64,000 nucleotides of DNA from Flavobacteriales bacterium UBA5081 (GCA_002415785.1 DIAJ01000009.1:37365-101364), one strand, 5' to 3'. Counted from the first letter of the stretch, positions 28,101 to 37,250 are shown. Notes: a model not told the origin generated them from the letters alone. Made by a program: numbers and translations.

Positions 28101-29046
28101 GGTTTAAAAACTCTGTTACTGTAACTGTATCATAGGTTGGAGGACAACCGGTATTGTCTGAAAGGGTGACGTAATAGGTGCCCACGCCAACTTGTATGGA
28201 GTCAGTAGTTTCATTGGTACTCCAACTAATATTGTAAGGTGGTGCTCCGCCGGAAGCATCTGCTCGAATCCAAGTGTTAGATTGTCCAAAACAAACGGTT
28301 GGGTTTTCAGGCAGAATATCCACATTTAAGGTGCTGTAAAAATTTACTCTAACTGTATCGCAATACGGAGAAGCTTCGCAGCCTCCTAAAGGGACACCAC
28401 ATACTTCAAAGTCAATGTAGGGTGGGTAACCATTTCCGCCTGTTACAATGGTGGTTGGACAGTCGAATTTACAACTTAAACTTGTATCATAGCTGCCTCT
28501 TGCACCGGGAAAAACAGAAGTCCATACAATCGAAGTGTCTTCAAAACCACTTGAAGTAAGCGTATCAATACAACCATCGCTTACTGCTAAATCCGGCCCG
28601 GCATCTGGCTCTGAAATCGATTGAATACAGTATAAGTTAGAATTATTCCCCGGTTTACAAAATGTGATGTTGTGAGGTCCCGGACCACTTAAACAAAGCA
28701 CATTTCCAACTGCAGTTTGTGGACCACAGTCTACTTGATAAAAAAGTGCACCGCTTGGCAGAGCTCCATCACAAACATCGAAAATAATCCCTTGAGCGGC
28801 AGAGTCTAGAGTAAGAGAGAATTCTACACAGTTGCCCGAAGGTCCACAACAAGTATCTTGTCTTACAATCCAAGAACTCACCCAAGCAGAATCCGGATTT
28901 CCACTTAAATCAACGATAAAACTTGGAGTGCTAGGACCACATTGAGAAATGCTTTGATTGCTTAAAAACAGAAGTATAGTTGAAAGTAATATCGATAAAA
29001 GAAGACTTTTTTTCTTCAGATTTAAAAGCCATTTTGTTGCTACCAT
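25180..29046 (-). CDS. SprB-repeat gliding/adhesion protein with type B T9SS sorting domain
   Basis: The 1288-residue protein has a signal peptide ending near residue 34. An N-terminal beta-rich part follows, then six or more SprB repeats of about 76 residues (roughly residues 400-860), each with SCFGGSDGSATA, GGTxPYTYxW and GSYIVTVTDANGCTD. Ig-like units come next, then two PKD domains (YLWEFGDGNSSINRTVSYIYRDPGTY is one). The C-terminal gliding-type sorting domain starts IPNAFTPNPNGPSDG and ends FNRWGELIFETFDINKGWDGYYKGEICQQDVYVYKVEIKWTDGS. Such proteins are exported by type IX secretion and displayed as mobile adhesins. It forms an operon with the PorP/SprF gene. Confidence 0.94.
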   Translation of the reverse strand: MVATKWLLNLKKKSLLLSILLSTILLFLSNQSISQCGPSTPSFIVDLSGNPDSAWVSSWIVRQDTCCGPSGNCVEFSLTLDSAAQGIIFDVCDGALPSGALFYQVDCGPQTAVGNVLCLSGPGPHNITFCKPGNNSNLYCIQSISEPDAGPDLAVSDGCIDTLTSSGFEDTSIVWTSVFPGARGSYDTSLSCKFDCPTTIVTGGNGYPPYIDFEVCGVPLGGCEASPYCDTVRVNFYSTLNVDILPENPTVCFGQSNTWIRADASGGAPPYNISWSTNETTDSIQVGVGTYYVTLSDNTGCPPTYDTVTVTEFLNPITADAGTDQTVCLQNLPIQLNGLVTAAAGGIWSGGNGTFSPTDTSLNTTYTPTQTEINSGSIQLYLTTTGNGTCPAATDTINIQFASFDASLSLNSTNVSCLGGSDGTSTVTVTNGSPPFTYLWDANAGNQNTAIADSLSVGSYTVTVTDNNGCTDTITATITEPQALVASISASSDASCFGGSDGSATASATGGTSPYTFSWPSNGTNATENNLAQGSYIVTVTDANGCTDTSLVTINEPTQLIASIGSSTDVSCFGGSDGSATALANGGTSPYTYSWPSSGTNATENNLAQGSYIVTVTDANGCTDISMVTINQPNQLVANMSSFTNVSCFGGSDGSATATANGGTAPYTYNWSTNESSSTISNLNQGNYRVTISDANGCSDTVSVQISQPSQLFANINLSTDVSCFGGSDGFAVASANGGTAPYSYLWPSNNSSAAENNLSEGNYTVTVTDANGCTNTAIAIINEPNPLSLNATIRPVSCYNGNDGQISVSPTGGTRPYTYNWSTNTTDSSTAGLSKGNYGLTITDNNGCRIDSIFNITEPDPITLSASGNDTICAGSNYTISATASGGNGNYTYNWSNGLGSGQSKNISINSTTTYSVEVTDSKGCRGNRDSVTIYVRNLNTDTLKVEKSGDVCRGESTTISATHNGTLGPYTYSWNRGGNGLSSFQVSPQNTQTYILTVVDRCGAVRSDSVTVNVYDYPTINLPQQIAEGCSPVEMLFTDSLNPPGSNFTYLWEFGDGNSSINRTVSYIYRDPGTYRVKLSVTSNHGCKSESSANSGQVIVNPSPTADFTVSPPEADIENPLINFQNTSSGASQFRWVFDVPAEDSLSNNPSVTYPDTGKYEVSLYIENSYGCTDSITKYVRIKPVFEYDIPNAFTPNPNGPSDGSYNPNALNNDIFFVFAEYVQEFHMMIFNRWGELIFETFDINKGWDGYYKGEICQQDVYVYKVEIKWTDGSVTTKAGDLTLFR
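26460..27850 (-). repeat. SprB-type coding repeats, about 228-bp period
   Basis: Copies share stretches such as the one starting at 27181 and again at 27409, exactly 228 bases (76 codons) apart. The third and second repeat units are nearly identical at DNA level, while outer units have diverged. The repeats stay in frame throughout, so this is an expandable protein repeat and not a non-coding array. Confidence 0.88.
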
Positions 29047-29099
29047 CTTCTAGTTATGCTTGGTTGATTAAAGTCCTACGATATTGCTAAAATAAGGTT

Positions 29100-30116
29100 T
29101 TAAGGCGACTTTACTACTTTTTCAAAACGCTCAAGCATTTTATCATTTATATCCAAATGAGTTACCAAGCGAATTTTTTGCTCGCCCATTGCACCAACTA
29201 AAATGTTTTGTTCTTTCATCTTTTGGATAAATTCATCTGTTGGAAATGATGTGTTTAATTTAAAGATTAAGATGTTACTTTGAGGTTTAGTAACTTCTTC
29301 AACAAAGGCACATTTTTCCATAATTTGAGCAAGGAATTTTGCTTTTTGGTGGTCTACTTTAAGTCGTTCAATGTTATTATCCAAAGCAAAAATTCCTGCA
29401 GCGGCTAAATAACCGGCTTGTCGCATACCGCCGCCCATAATTTTGCGAATTCTCCTAGCTTGTTTTATAAACTTTGTTGAACCAATTAACAAGGAGCCCA
29501 CAGGACAACCTAGTCCTTTTGACAAACAGAGCGAAATACTGTCAAAGTATTGACCGATTTTTTTTTCGGAAGTGTTTGTTTCTATTAATGCATTATACAA
29601 TCTAGCTCCATCGAGGTGAAGCGGAAGATTGTTTTCTTTGCAAAACTGACTGATTCGCTTGATTTCATTAAAGTCCCAAATTGTCCCACCGGCTTTGTTG
29701 CAAGTGTTTTCTATTGCTACTAATTGAGTGGGCGGAAAGTGAACATCGTCCGCATTGATTTCTGCCTTTAATTGCTCTACCGTAAACTGACCTTTATCGC
29801 CTTTAATTAGTCGACTGGACAAACCGGAGTTAAAGGCTATACCACCTCCTTCATATCGGTAGACATGAGCAGATTCTTCACAAATGACCTCTCCCGGAGC
29901 ATTGGTGTGTACCTTTATGGCTATCTGGTTAGTCATGGTGCCGGAAGGACAAAATAGTGCCGCCTCATGTCCAAAAATACTTGCTACTTTTTCCTCTAAT
30001 TCAATAACTGTAAGGTCGTCTCCCCATACATCATCACCAACTTTAGCTTCAAACATAGCTTGCAACATTTCTTTAGTTGGTTTTGTAACCGTATCACTTC
30101 TTAAGTCAATTAACAT
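29100..30116 (-). CDS. ltaE: Low-specificity L-threonine aldolase
   Basis: The 338-residue PLP enzyme opens MLIDLRSDTVTKPTKEMLQAMFEAKVGDDVWGDDLTVIELE, diagnostic for the family. It contains ALFCPSGTMTNQIAI, the His-rich CEESAHVYRYEGGG, the LHLDGARLYNALIETN Asp, and the PLP Lys in SISLCLSKGLGCPVGSLLIG. It cleaves L-threonine or allo-threonine to glycine and acetaldehyde. The length is typical. It is 53 bases downstream of the SprB-repeat gene's start and on the same strand, without obvious linkage, and is divergent from the next gene. Confidence 0.95.
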   Translation of the reverse strand: MLIDLRSDTVTKPTKEMLQAMFEAKVGDDVWGDDLTVIELEEKVASIFGHEAALFCPSGTMTNQIAIKVHTNAPGEVICEESAHVYRYEGGGIAFNSGLSSRLIKGDKGQFTVEQLKAEINADDVHFPPTQLVAIENTCNKAGGTIWDFNEIKRISQFCKENNLPLHLDGARLYNALIETNTSEKKIGQYFDSISLCLSKGLGCPVGSLLIGSTKFIKQARRIRKIMGGGMRQAGYLAAAGIFALDNNIERLKVDHQKAKFLAQIMEKCAFVEEVTKPQSNILIFKLNTSFPTDEFIQKMKEQNILVGAMGEQKIRLVTHLDINDKMLERFEKVVKSP

Positions 30117-30135
30117 AAATACCTTAGTGTTTGTG

Positions 30136-30143
30136 TAACTTTG
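30136..30143 (+). promoter_or_regulatory. Candidate -7 box of the barrel gene at 30173
   Basis: TAACTTTG matches TAnnTTTG and ends 29 bases before the ATG. No well-placed TTG at -33. Confidence 0.4.
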
Positions 30144-30172
30144 TCGCTTTTAATTGTAAAATTAAGATTCTA

Positions 30173-30895
30173 ATGAATCTCCCAAGTATAAGTGTTTTTT
30201 TAATTGTCGTTTTTACAACTCTTTCTTCCTCTATAGTTGCACAAGAAGAAGAAGATAAATACGGTAGAGACTTAGACGAACTGACTTTAAAAAAGAGAGG
30301 TCCTAATAAAGATTATTACAATCATTTATTTATTGGCTATGGCTTTATTGTAGGAGAAAGCGAGTCGGACTCTACACAAATTTTATCGCCCAAATCTTCT
30401 GCTTTTATGTTGGGCTATCTGTGGAAGTGGAGAATTACTAAATGGTACGAATTGGGCTTTGATGTTCTATATCATTACAATGCATTTCACTTAAAGCAAG
30501 ATAGTTTAAAAAATATACCAACTACCGTATTGCACAAAAGAGAAAAGTTAGTTTATAACAATATTCAGATTGCTCCCTTTCAGCGGTTTAAATTTAAAAA
30601 TAAACATCATTCCGCAGGTATATTTTTAGACTTGGGTATTTATGCCGGTTATAACTATAGAGTAAAGCATCAAACGGTAGAGAGAAACAATACGCCCGGA
30701 GCTGGTAAGACCAAAACTGTAAATACACAGTTGAGCTTTACCGAAGACTTTAATTACGGATTATTAGCTAGAATTGGCTTTAATAGAGTCGTTTTTTACG
30801 GGCGTTACCGTTGGTCAAATTTATTTACTGAAAAAAGTGGTTTTTCGGAACTTCCAAGATATGAAGTGGGAGTTAGATTTGGTTTGCATCAGTAA
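30173..30895 (+). CDS. Secreted, probably outer-membrane beta-barrel protein
   Basis: The 240-residue product from the ATG at 30173 has a signal peptide (MNLPSISVFLIVVFTTLSSSIVAQ) and an acidic linker. Alternating strands follow, including YNHLFIGYGFIVGES, SAFMLGYLWKWRITKWYELGFDVLYHYNAF, HSAGIFLDLGIYAGYNYRVKHQ and FNYGLLARIGFNRVVFYGRYRWSNLF, ending YEVGVRFGLHQ. The final aromatic/hydrophobic strand suits outer-membrane insertion. I do not recognise a named family. Fourteen in-frame codons upstream were rejected because they would spoil the signal peptide and overlap the -7 box. Confidence 0.78.
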   Translation: MNLPSISVFLIVVFTTLSSSIVAQEEEDKYGRDLDELTLKKRGPNKDYYNHLFIGYGFIVGESESDSTQILSPKSSAFMLGYLWKWRITKWYELGFDVLYHYNAFHLKQDSLKNIPTTVLHKREKLVYNNIQIAPFQRFKFKNKHHSAGIFLDLGIYAGYNYRVKHQTVERNNTPGAGKTKTVNTQLSFTEDFNYGLLARIGFNRVVFYGRYRWSNLFTEKSGFSELPRYEVGVRFGLHQ

Positions 30896-30956
30896 TAATA
30901 GTTTTACGACAGGTTTTGAACAAGCTGTTATCTGATAAGTATCTTTGAATAAAATG

Positions 30957-30990
30957 TTTTGCTATAAGGTGTCTTTTGCTATAAGGTGTC
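30957..30990. repeat. Perfect 17-base tandem duplication
   Basis: TTTTGCTATAAGGTGTC occurs twice head to tail (30957-30973 and 30974-30990) in the intergenic region downstream of the barrel gene. It has no evident role and looks like a recent slippage duplication. Confidence 0.9.
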
Positions 30991-31038
30991 CGCTATGGCT
31001 CTACAATAATGATTTTTGTAGTAAAATTAAATTACTAT

Positions 31039-31073
31039 AAAGCGGGAAATCCATCAAAGGAAATCCCGCTTTT
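31039..31073. terminator. Candidate terminator between convergent genes
   Basis: AAAGCGGGA at 31039-31047 and TCCCGCTTT at 31064-31072 form a 9-bp stem with a 16-base loop, followed by one more T then AAAATAT. It sits between the barrel gene (plus) and the beta-helix gene (minus). Confidence 0.6.
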
Positions 31074-31095
31074 AAAATATCATTATCAGACACTA

Positions 31096-34000
31096 CTAAT
31101 TAATAACAATTTTTCCGGTTTTAACGATAGTTCCATTTCTCTTTAATTGATACATGAAAACTCCATTTGTTAATGCACTTACATCAAGAAGCTGTTTATT
31201 CACCTCATTATTTAATTGATTGCACTTTACTTCTTTCCCTAGCATATCGTAAAAGCAAATTGAAGCATTTTCTCCCTCAATTTGCCATTCTAAAACGACG
31301 ATTTCACTTGCAGGATTAGGGTATAATTTTATATTCCGGTGTTCATCCGATGGAGCTAAAACTTTTTTTCTTCTAGAATAAAATTGAGACGAGTCCATTT
31401 GCACATTCTCACACTCATTAATGAAGCCATAAAACCCAAGCTGACCTAAAATGTTACGTGCTTGATAAACAGCGTAACCACTCTCATAAGGACACTCATT
31501 AGCTAATACTTCTAAGCGGCTTATTTCTTGATTGTTAAGTCCATTGTGTTTTTTTGCTTTCATCGACATACGAATCGTAAATTTTAAGTTTCTATCTAAT
31601 GGATTAGAGGCTGAAATGTTTTTCACTAAAGTATCGCTTTGCATCATTTTTTGTGCAGAGACAAGTTGACCGAGAGAAGTCAAAGCAATACTATCATAGT
31701 AATGTTGGAACTTTGGAATTGAGTGTATGCTAGTGTCTTTTATGTAATTAAAATACCCTAATTGTTGTTCAAACTTAACTCTGCTTGCATTGGGGATAGT
31801 TTTTGATCTAGCTATTAAACGATCGTGCCATTCATTTTTTATTTTCAATGACTTTAATTGATTATTTGCTAATTGATTTTTTTTGTTTGTCTTCGAATTA
31901 GATGAAGGAAATGGGGAACAAGGACCAGGAGTAAGATATAGGTTTATATCAGTCATGTTTAATAGTGTACTGGATGTGTCAACAAAAAGTCGACTTGGGT
32001 TATATGCAGATTGTGTTAAATACAAATCTGATTTTGTACCATCTGTATTCTTTACACAAGCAATGTGAAACCCATAATTTGGATTTGACTTTTCCCAAAA
32101 AATTGAATTTCCACGAAGAGTATAAGCAGTATCATTTCCATACAATACTGAGTCACCAACAATTCCAATTTCACCATAGTTCTGCAATATAAAATCATTA
32201 AAATTATCTATTAATGAAATAGCATAGAATGATGGATCAGGACGATACCCTGATGCATTTACCCCTGAAAACCGCATTCCTTGACCCATATTTAAAATTG
32301 AATCACAAGTCATTTCGAATCCATTACTATTTTCAAAAACAATTCCTTCAATATTAAAGTTTGGGATACCGGTAAACTGGTTTTGTATCTTAGTATTAGT
32401 AATAACTGCTGCAGATCCGGAAACTTTTACAGCAAAACCGGGGACATTGGGCAAGTCGCAAGGAGGGTTAAAGCAAGGACAAGGCTGAAACGGGTCTGAA
32501 CAATAATTTAATGGGGGGACGTATTCAAAAATATTTTTTATTTCACTATCCCACAAGTGAAAAGATGCATTAATAATATGGACTCCTTTATTGATTCTGC
32601 TTATTTTATTAGAGCGCAAATCTGTATAAACATAGGAGGTTGCCAAGTTGCTGTTATCAACTAAAACTCCAATACTTCCATAATTAGCCTGGCCTATAAT
32701 AGTATTATTAAACATCTCAATACCTCTAGAATTTGTTGTATTTGTATTATAAAATAAAATACCTTGACCAACATCAATTAATCGATTCCTTACTATATCT
32801 ATTTTAACATTACCACCTCCTCCATTTAGATTATTGTTACTTGACGAAAGAAAGGTACAGCCGGGTATTGCCGGAAATGTTTGCCAGCCAGTAATGCCGG
32901 GACTAGCATTCATATAATTATAATCAACTACTAACTCCATTTGGTTAGAAGTAGAAATTGCCTGTTTTATAGATTTAAAAGTATTCTTATAAATTAAAAA
33001 CTTAGGTAATGTGTCATTTATATTAGTCCTCCCATGTAGTTTTATAGCTGTTTGATTATAAGTGGGATCTCCCGGATAGTTTATGCCTCCACTATTATCA
33101 TAAAAACCATCAAAACTGTTATACTCAACAATCACATCTCCTTTCACAACATTTACTCCTCCTGCTGAACCGAAAATGCGATTGGAAGAAAGTTTTGGTC
33201 GAGAAGCATTTGAACTGTATAAATTATTTAACTCAATAGCATGTTGGGGATAATAATACCCCCCACTACCATTACTTAAAGGTTCATCACATCGAAAATA
33301 ATTCCAATCCACATCAAATATGTTTGGTGTTGTTGTTCCGTTGCCGTTGTAGGTAACTCCTTTGGCATTTTGGTAAAAATGCACTTTATTCATAACTATA
33401 CCCGCTCCATTGGTCAATTGTATGCCTGCATTGGAGTTCTTAAAGGTGTCCAGATCATTAATTTGTACAACCGCACCGCTATCTACATATATGCCATCCC
33501 AACGGCCTTGGCAGGTTTTGATAAAACTTACCCAGGGTTGCCCGTTAAAATGTAATTTGGCGCCATTGCTCACTATAATTTTAGCTCCTTCTTCCATCCA
33601 CAGTTTGCAGGAGTTTAAGGTCCAGTTGTGGTTAACCTCAAACTCGCCTTCGATCACAAAGGTTTTGCCGTTAGATTCATAGTCTCCCGTTGAAATATTT
33701 TGATCAATACTTGGGAGATTGTTATACCCCCAACTAACATCTTCCCCATCCGGTAGTACATCATAATCACTGCTCACTGTTACCTGGTCGGCGCCGCCGC
33801 AAGAAGTCCCCGGTACATCTATCCACAAGGTGTAAGTGCCGGCATTGTTTAAGGGGTCTACCGTTGGATAAGGGAAGTTGGGTATGCTCAGGCCTGTGCC
33901 GGGCGACCAATTGTAATTGGCAAAAGGGATCAAACAATCCGGCCCGATTACCACATCGTTCCCTCCGCAATAGGTAATGGTTTTGTCATCTCCCGCATCA

Positions 34001-35103
34001 AGATCGCTGATGTTGACCAGGCTTACGTCGTCTACATGAACAAAACGGTGATTCGGGCTTGATGGAGGCAAAGTAGGCGTATGGGCAAAAATCAAGAGAC
34101 GGTCGTAATTGTCATCTGCCCGAACACAGAAAGTGTACTCCGTAAATGTTGAATTGATTTGATTTTTTGTAACAACGCCAACTTGCTGGCGATTGTTATT
34201 GATCATTGATAAGTATTTTTCTTTTGGTAAGATCAAGCTGTCCAGTTCGCTTTCTTTAATCAACCATACGCGGACTGAATCAGGGTTGCCGTAGTTGGTT
34301 AATGGAGAAGACTGCAATTTAAAGCGGAATGAATATTCTTTGTTTGCACTTACATTTACTCCAGTGTGTATACCTTCGGTATATGCTCCATAACCATTAT
34401 ACACCGTACTGTAGAGTCCGGCATAAGGATTGCTCAATAATGGCCCGCTATTAAAATGCGAACCGTTACGGTAAATTAATTGTGGATTTGGTGCTGCAAC
34501 TTTCCAATGGCAAACTTCATTGTATTCAAAAGCATTGTATATATTAGGTGCACTAACCAGCCAGTCAGAAAAATCACCGTTCTTTACCATTTCATAGCAA
34601 TTTGGAATGCCTACCGGACAGCTAGCAACCAATTGAGGAGGGTCTATTTTTATTTTAAAAGGCATCTCTTCTTCGATGTCTCCGGCTCTTTTTAAGTGCA
34701 GTAAATAATTCCCCTCTAATTGGTAGTTGGTGTAGGATAAGTAATTTGCATAATCTTGTAAGTTAGCAGAAAGACTGTCCAATAAGATCAGGTTTTCACA
34801 ATCCTCAATAAAGTATAGTTCCAGACGGTTAATTTTTACATTTTGCTCACTCATTTCGCCTTGCAATACGCTTATTATTAAGCTGTCGTTATCGGCGACA
34901 AATTCAATGTAATAGCTTTCCTGATCCACTAAAAAAGTAAAGTCTTGCTCGTAGTCTTCTAAAAATGTAGCCGTTTCACAACTGTTTGCCATTTCATCGT
35001 CACCATCACCGTCACCGGCTTTGGCAATTGAAACGGTAGTACCGTAAAGCAGAAAAAACAATAAAAAAGTTTTCCAAGCGGTAGTATCTCCTAAGGTTTT
35101 CAT
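31096..35103 (-). CDS. 1335-residue secreted beta-helix protein with type A T9SS sorting domain
   Basis: The protein starts with a signal peptide (MKTLGDTTAWKTFLLFFLLYGTTVSIAKA). A beta-rich N-terminal domain follows at about residues 38-160, then a carbohydrate-binding-like module that opens CYEMVKNGDFSDWL (about 168-365). A cysteine-containing Ig-like unit comes next, then a long right-handed beta-helix region (about 455-1000) with Asn-rich turns such as NSNAGIQLTNGAGIVMNKVHFYQNAKGV. A helical segment and a type A sorting domain (IKLYPNPASEIVVLEWQ ... NGVFMYQLKRNGTIVKTGKIVIN) finish it. It is expected to be exported by type IX secretion. The coding DNA for roughly residues 360-585 (33.35-34.02 kb) is visibly GC-richer than the rest. 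Confidence 0.88.
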   Translation of the reverse strand: MKTLGDTTAWKTFLLFFLLYGTTVSIAKAGDGDGDDEMANSCETATFLEDYEQDFTFLVDQESYYIEFVADNDSLIISVLQGEMSEQNVKINRLELYFIEDCENLILLDSLSANLQDYANYLSYTNYQLEGNYLLHLKRAGDIEEEMPFKIKIDPPQLVASCPVGIPNCYEMVKNGDFSDWLVSAPNIYNAFEYNEVCHWKVAAPNPQLIYRNGSHFNSGPLLSNPYAGLYSTVYNGYGAYTEGIHTGVNVSANKEYSFRFKLQSSPLTNYGNPDSVRVWLIKESELDSLILPKEKYLSMINNNRQQVGVVTKNQINSTFTEYTFCVRADDNYDRLLIFAHTPTLPPSSPNHRFVHVDDVSLVNISDLDAGDDKTITYCGGNDVVIGPDCLIPFANYNWSPGTGLSIPNFPYPTVDPLNNAGTYTLWIDVPGTSCGGADQVTVSSDYDVLPDGEDVSWGYNNLPSIDQNISTGDYESNGKTFVIEGEFEVNHNWTLNSCKLWMEEGAKIIVSNGAKLHFNGQPWVSFIKTCQGRWDGIYVDSGAVVQINDLDTFKNSNAGIQLTNGAGIVMNKVHFYQNAKGVTYNGNGTTTPNIFDVDWNYFRCDEPLSNGSGGYYYPQHAIELNNLYSSNASRPKLSSNRIFGSAGGVNVVKGDVIVEYNSFDGFYDNSGGINYPGDPTYNQTAIKLHGRTNINDTLPKFLIYKNTFKSIKQAISTSNQMELVVDYNYMNASPGITGWQTFPAIPGCTFLSSSNNNLNGGGGNVKIDIVRNRLIDVGQGILFYNTNTTNSRGIEMFNNTIIGQANYGSIGVLVDNSNLATSYVYTDLRSNKISRINKGVHIINASFHLWDSEIKNIFEYVPPLNYCSDPFQPCPCFNPPCDLPNVPGFAVKVSGSAAVITNTKIQNQFTGIPNFNIEGIVFENSNGFEMTCDSILNMGQGMRFSGVNASGYRPDPSFYAISLIDNFNDFILQNYGEIGIVGDSVLYGNDTAYTLRGNSIFWEKSNPNYGFHIACVKNTDGTKSDLYLTQSAYNPSRLFVDTSSTLLNMTDINLYLTPGPCSPFPSSNSKTNKKNQLANNQLKSLKIKNEWHDRLIARSKTIPNASRVKFEQQLGYFNYIKDTSIHSIPKFQHYYDSIALTSLGQLVSAQKMMQSDTLVKNISASNPLDRNLKFTIRMSMKAKKHNGLNNQEISRLEVLANECPYESGYAVYQARNILGQLGFYGFINECENVQMDSSQFYSRRKKVLAPSDEHRNIKLYPNPASEIVVLEWQIEGENASICFYDMLGKEVKCNQLNNEVNKQLLDVSALTNGVFMYQLKRNGTIVKTGKIVIN

Positions 35104-35276
35104 AATATATAAAGTTTAAAAGTTTCCAACACAATATTCAAAAAAGATAAATGATCCATCACATTGTCCATCAATGAATAAAAACTGAGGCAAATGTATA
35201 AAAAATTTAATATGAGCCAAATGCGATAAGTGAAATAATATTTACTTATACGATAAAATTATTTCGAATATGGAAA

Positions 35277-36245
35277 TTATTGTATTTTAAGCAAGCGGAA
35301 GGAAGCTTTTTGTCCGGCTGTATTTTCTACTTCTAAGAGATACATGCCGACAGGCAAATGCCCGATGGCAAATTCATGCAAATCGTTTGTTCTTCTACGC
35401 TCAAAGGATACTAACTTTCCGCTTAGATTGTATAAACGAAAATGGTTAAGTGGTTTTGAACCACTGTAAGCAACATAAAAACGTTCCTTGGCCGGGTTGG
35501 GGTAGAGCTTAATTTGAGTTTTTAAGGTATTTTCTTTTAAACCAATAGTAGTATCTTTGGCTTGTACGCTTATTTTGTCAATAAAATAATAAGAGCCTTT
35601 TAAATAAAAAACTGAATTTCCTCCATTGCCCACATTGGTAATCGTATTTTGAGAATTATCCTTAAAGCAACCGATCACTATCGTTTTTTCTCCGCCCAAA
35701 GCGGTATAGGTATAATGGAATTTCTCCCAGCCTGCTTTATTGGTGGCATTCCAAGCCGTATCGGAAGCATAAGCCGGGCTTAGGCGGCGTAATGCATTGC
35801 CCGAATCATCAGGGAGTAAATTTTTCCGGAAAGCCACCTGGATATCTTCTGGAGCCAATGCCCAATGAAAAGAATCCGCCAGGCTTAAATAGAATTCCAC
35901 TTCGTATTTTCTTCCGGCAATTAAAGTATCCAGCAATTCCGTTTGCATGTATTCTTTGTCATCTGCAACTCCTTGATAAAAAACAACAAATCCAAAATAA
36001 GCCACTCCTTCATAGGCGTATTCATATCCCCTTAGATTATTAGGCGGTCTAAATGCCTCAAAGGGAGAGTCAAGGTATGGCGAAAAATAATCCGGTGATC
36101 CTAAGTTATTTTCCCAACCTATATAGTTAAATCGACCGTTTGGAAGATTAACTGTATCTTCAAAACTGGGGTTGGGTACCAAATTTTGACTTGCAATTTG
36201 TAGGCAAAAGAGGAGGGTTAAGGGTGTAACTAAAAGTCGTATCAT
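35277..36245 (-). CDS. Tandem T9SS protein, copy A (last in array)
   Basis: This is one of four 322-residue paralogues. It has a signal peptide (MIRLLVTPLTLLFCLQIASQ), then a galactose-binding/CBM-like domain opening NLVPNPSFEDTVN (residues 21-230), and a type A T9SS sorting domain from IKLYPNPAKERFYVAY to the C-terminus FRLLKIQ. It is the most divergent copy at residues 31-65 (LPNGRFNYIGWENNLGS) and around 222-228 (NSVFYLK). No catalytic motif is seen, so a ligand-binding or adhesive role is inferred. It lies 36 bases downstream of copy B. Confidence 0.85.
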   Translation of the reverse strand: MIRLLVTPLTLLFCLQIASQNLVPNPSFEDTVNLPNGRFNYIGWENNLGSPDYFSPYLDSPFEAFRPPNNLRGYEYAYEGVAYFGFVVFYQGVADDKEYMQTELLDTLIAGRKYEVEFYLSLADSFHWALAPEDIQVAFRKNLLPDDSGNALRRLSPAYASDTAWNATNKAGWEKFHYTYTALGGEKTIVIGCFKDNSQNTITNVGNGGNSVFYLKGSYYFIDKISVQAKDTTIGLKENTLKTQIKLYPNPAKERFYVAYSGSKPLNHFRLYNLSGKLVSFERRRTNDLHEFAIGHLPVGMYLLEVENTAGQKASFRLLKIQ

Positions 36246-36281
36246 AAATCAAAGGTAGTTAATTGGTTTTATTTATCTCAT

Positions 36282-37250
36282 TCATACCGATTTTAAGAAG
36301 CGGAAGGAAGCTCTTTGCCCGGCTGTATTTTCTACTTCTAAGAAATAAATTCCGGTGGGCAAATGCCCGATGGAAAATTCATACAAATCGTTTGTTCTCC
36401 TACGCTCAAAGGTTACTAACTTCCCGTTTAGGTTGTACAAACGAAAATGGCTAAGTGCTTCGCTCCCGCTATATGAAACGTAAAAATGCTCCTTAGCCGG
36501 ATTGGGGTAGAGCTTAACTTGAGTTTTTAAAGGGTTTTCCACCAAACCAATGCTGGTGTCTTTGGCTTGTACGCTTATTTTATCGATGAAATAATATGAA
36601 ACTTTACGGAAAAAATCTGTATCCCCTCCATTGCCTACTTTTGTGATAGTATTTTGGGAATTGTCTTTAAAACAACCGATCACTATCGTTTTTTCTCCGC
36701 CCAAAGCGGTATAGGTATAATGGAATTTCTCCCAGCCTACTTTGTTAGTGGCATCCCAAGCCGTATCGGAAGCATAAGCCGGGCTTAAGCGGCGCAATGC
36801 ATTGCCCGAATCATCCGGGATCAAATTCTTCCGGAAAGCCACTTGAATATCTTCCGGAGCCAATGCCCAATGAAAAGAATCCGCCAGGCTTAAATAGAAT
36901 TCCACTTCGTATTTTTGTCCGGCAAGCAAAGTATCCAGCAATTCCGTTTGCATGTATTCCTTATCATCAGCAACTCCCTGAAAAAAAACTCCAAAACCAA
37001 AATAAGCCACTCCAGCATAGGCGTATTCATATCCTCTATAATTATCAGGAGGGTTACGCGATTCAAAAGGCGGTTGATAATAAGGTGAAAAATAATCCGG
37101 TGAACCCGGGGTGTTTAACCAAGTATCTAAACCCGGTTGCCCATTGGAAAGCATAATGGTATCCTCAAAACTGGGGTTGGGTACCAAATTTTGACTTGCA
37201 ATTTGTAGGCAAAAGAGGAGGGTTAAGGGTGTAATGAATAGTCGTATCAT
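36282..37250 (-). CDS. Tandem T9SS protein, copy B
   Basis: A 322-residue paralogue with the same signal peptide, NLVPNPSFED module and type A sorting domain as its neighbours. Its first 63 residues are identical to copy C, after which it switches to SRNPPDNYRGYEYAYAG and then GVFFQGVADDK, resembling copy A in the latter. Another private change is DTDFFRKVSYY near residue 225. This patchwork points to exchange between copies. Confidence 0.85.
   Translation of the reverse strand: MIRLFITPLTLLFCLQIASQNLVPNPSFEDTIMLSNGQPGLDTWLNTPGSPDYFSPYYQPPFESRNPPDNYRGYEYAYAGVAYFGFGVFFQGVADDKEYMQTELLDTLLAGQKYEVEFYLSLADSFHWALAPEDIQVAFRKNLIPDDSGNALRRLSPAYASDTAWDATNKVGWEKFHYTYTALGGEKTIVIGCFKDNSQNTITKVGNGGDTDFFRKVSYYFIDKISVQAKDTSIGLVENPLKTQVKLYPNPAKEHFYVSYSGSEALSHFRLYNLNGKLVTFERRRTNDLYEFSIGHLPTGIYFLEVENTAGQRASFRFLKSV

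Noticed and set aside
29884..30172. Plus-strand coding start inside the threonine aldolase gene or at 30131
   Set aside because: The frame at 29884 lies wholly antisense to ltaE, and the extension from 30131 overlaps a -7 box and breaks the signal peptide of the barrel protein.
33767..33970. Arg-rich minus-strand frame within the beta-helix gene
   Set aside because: It is an out-of-frame shadow created by the GC-richer patch of the real gene.
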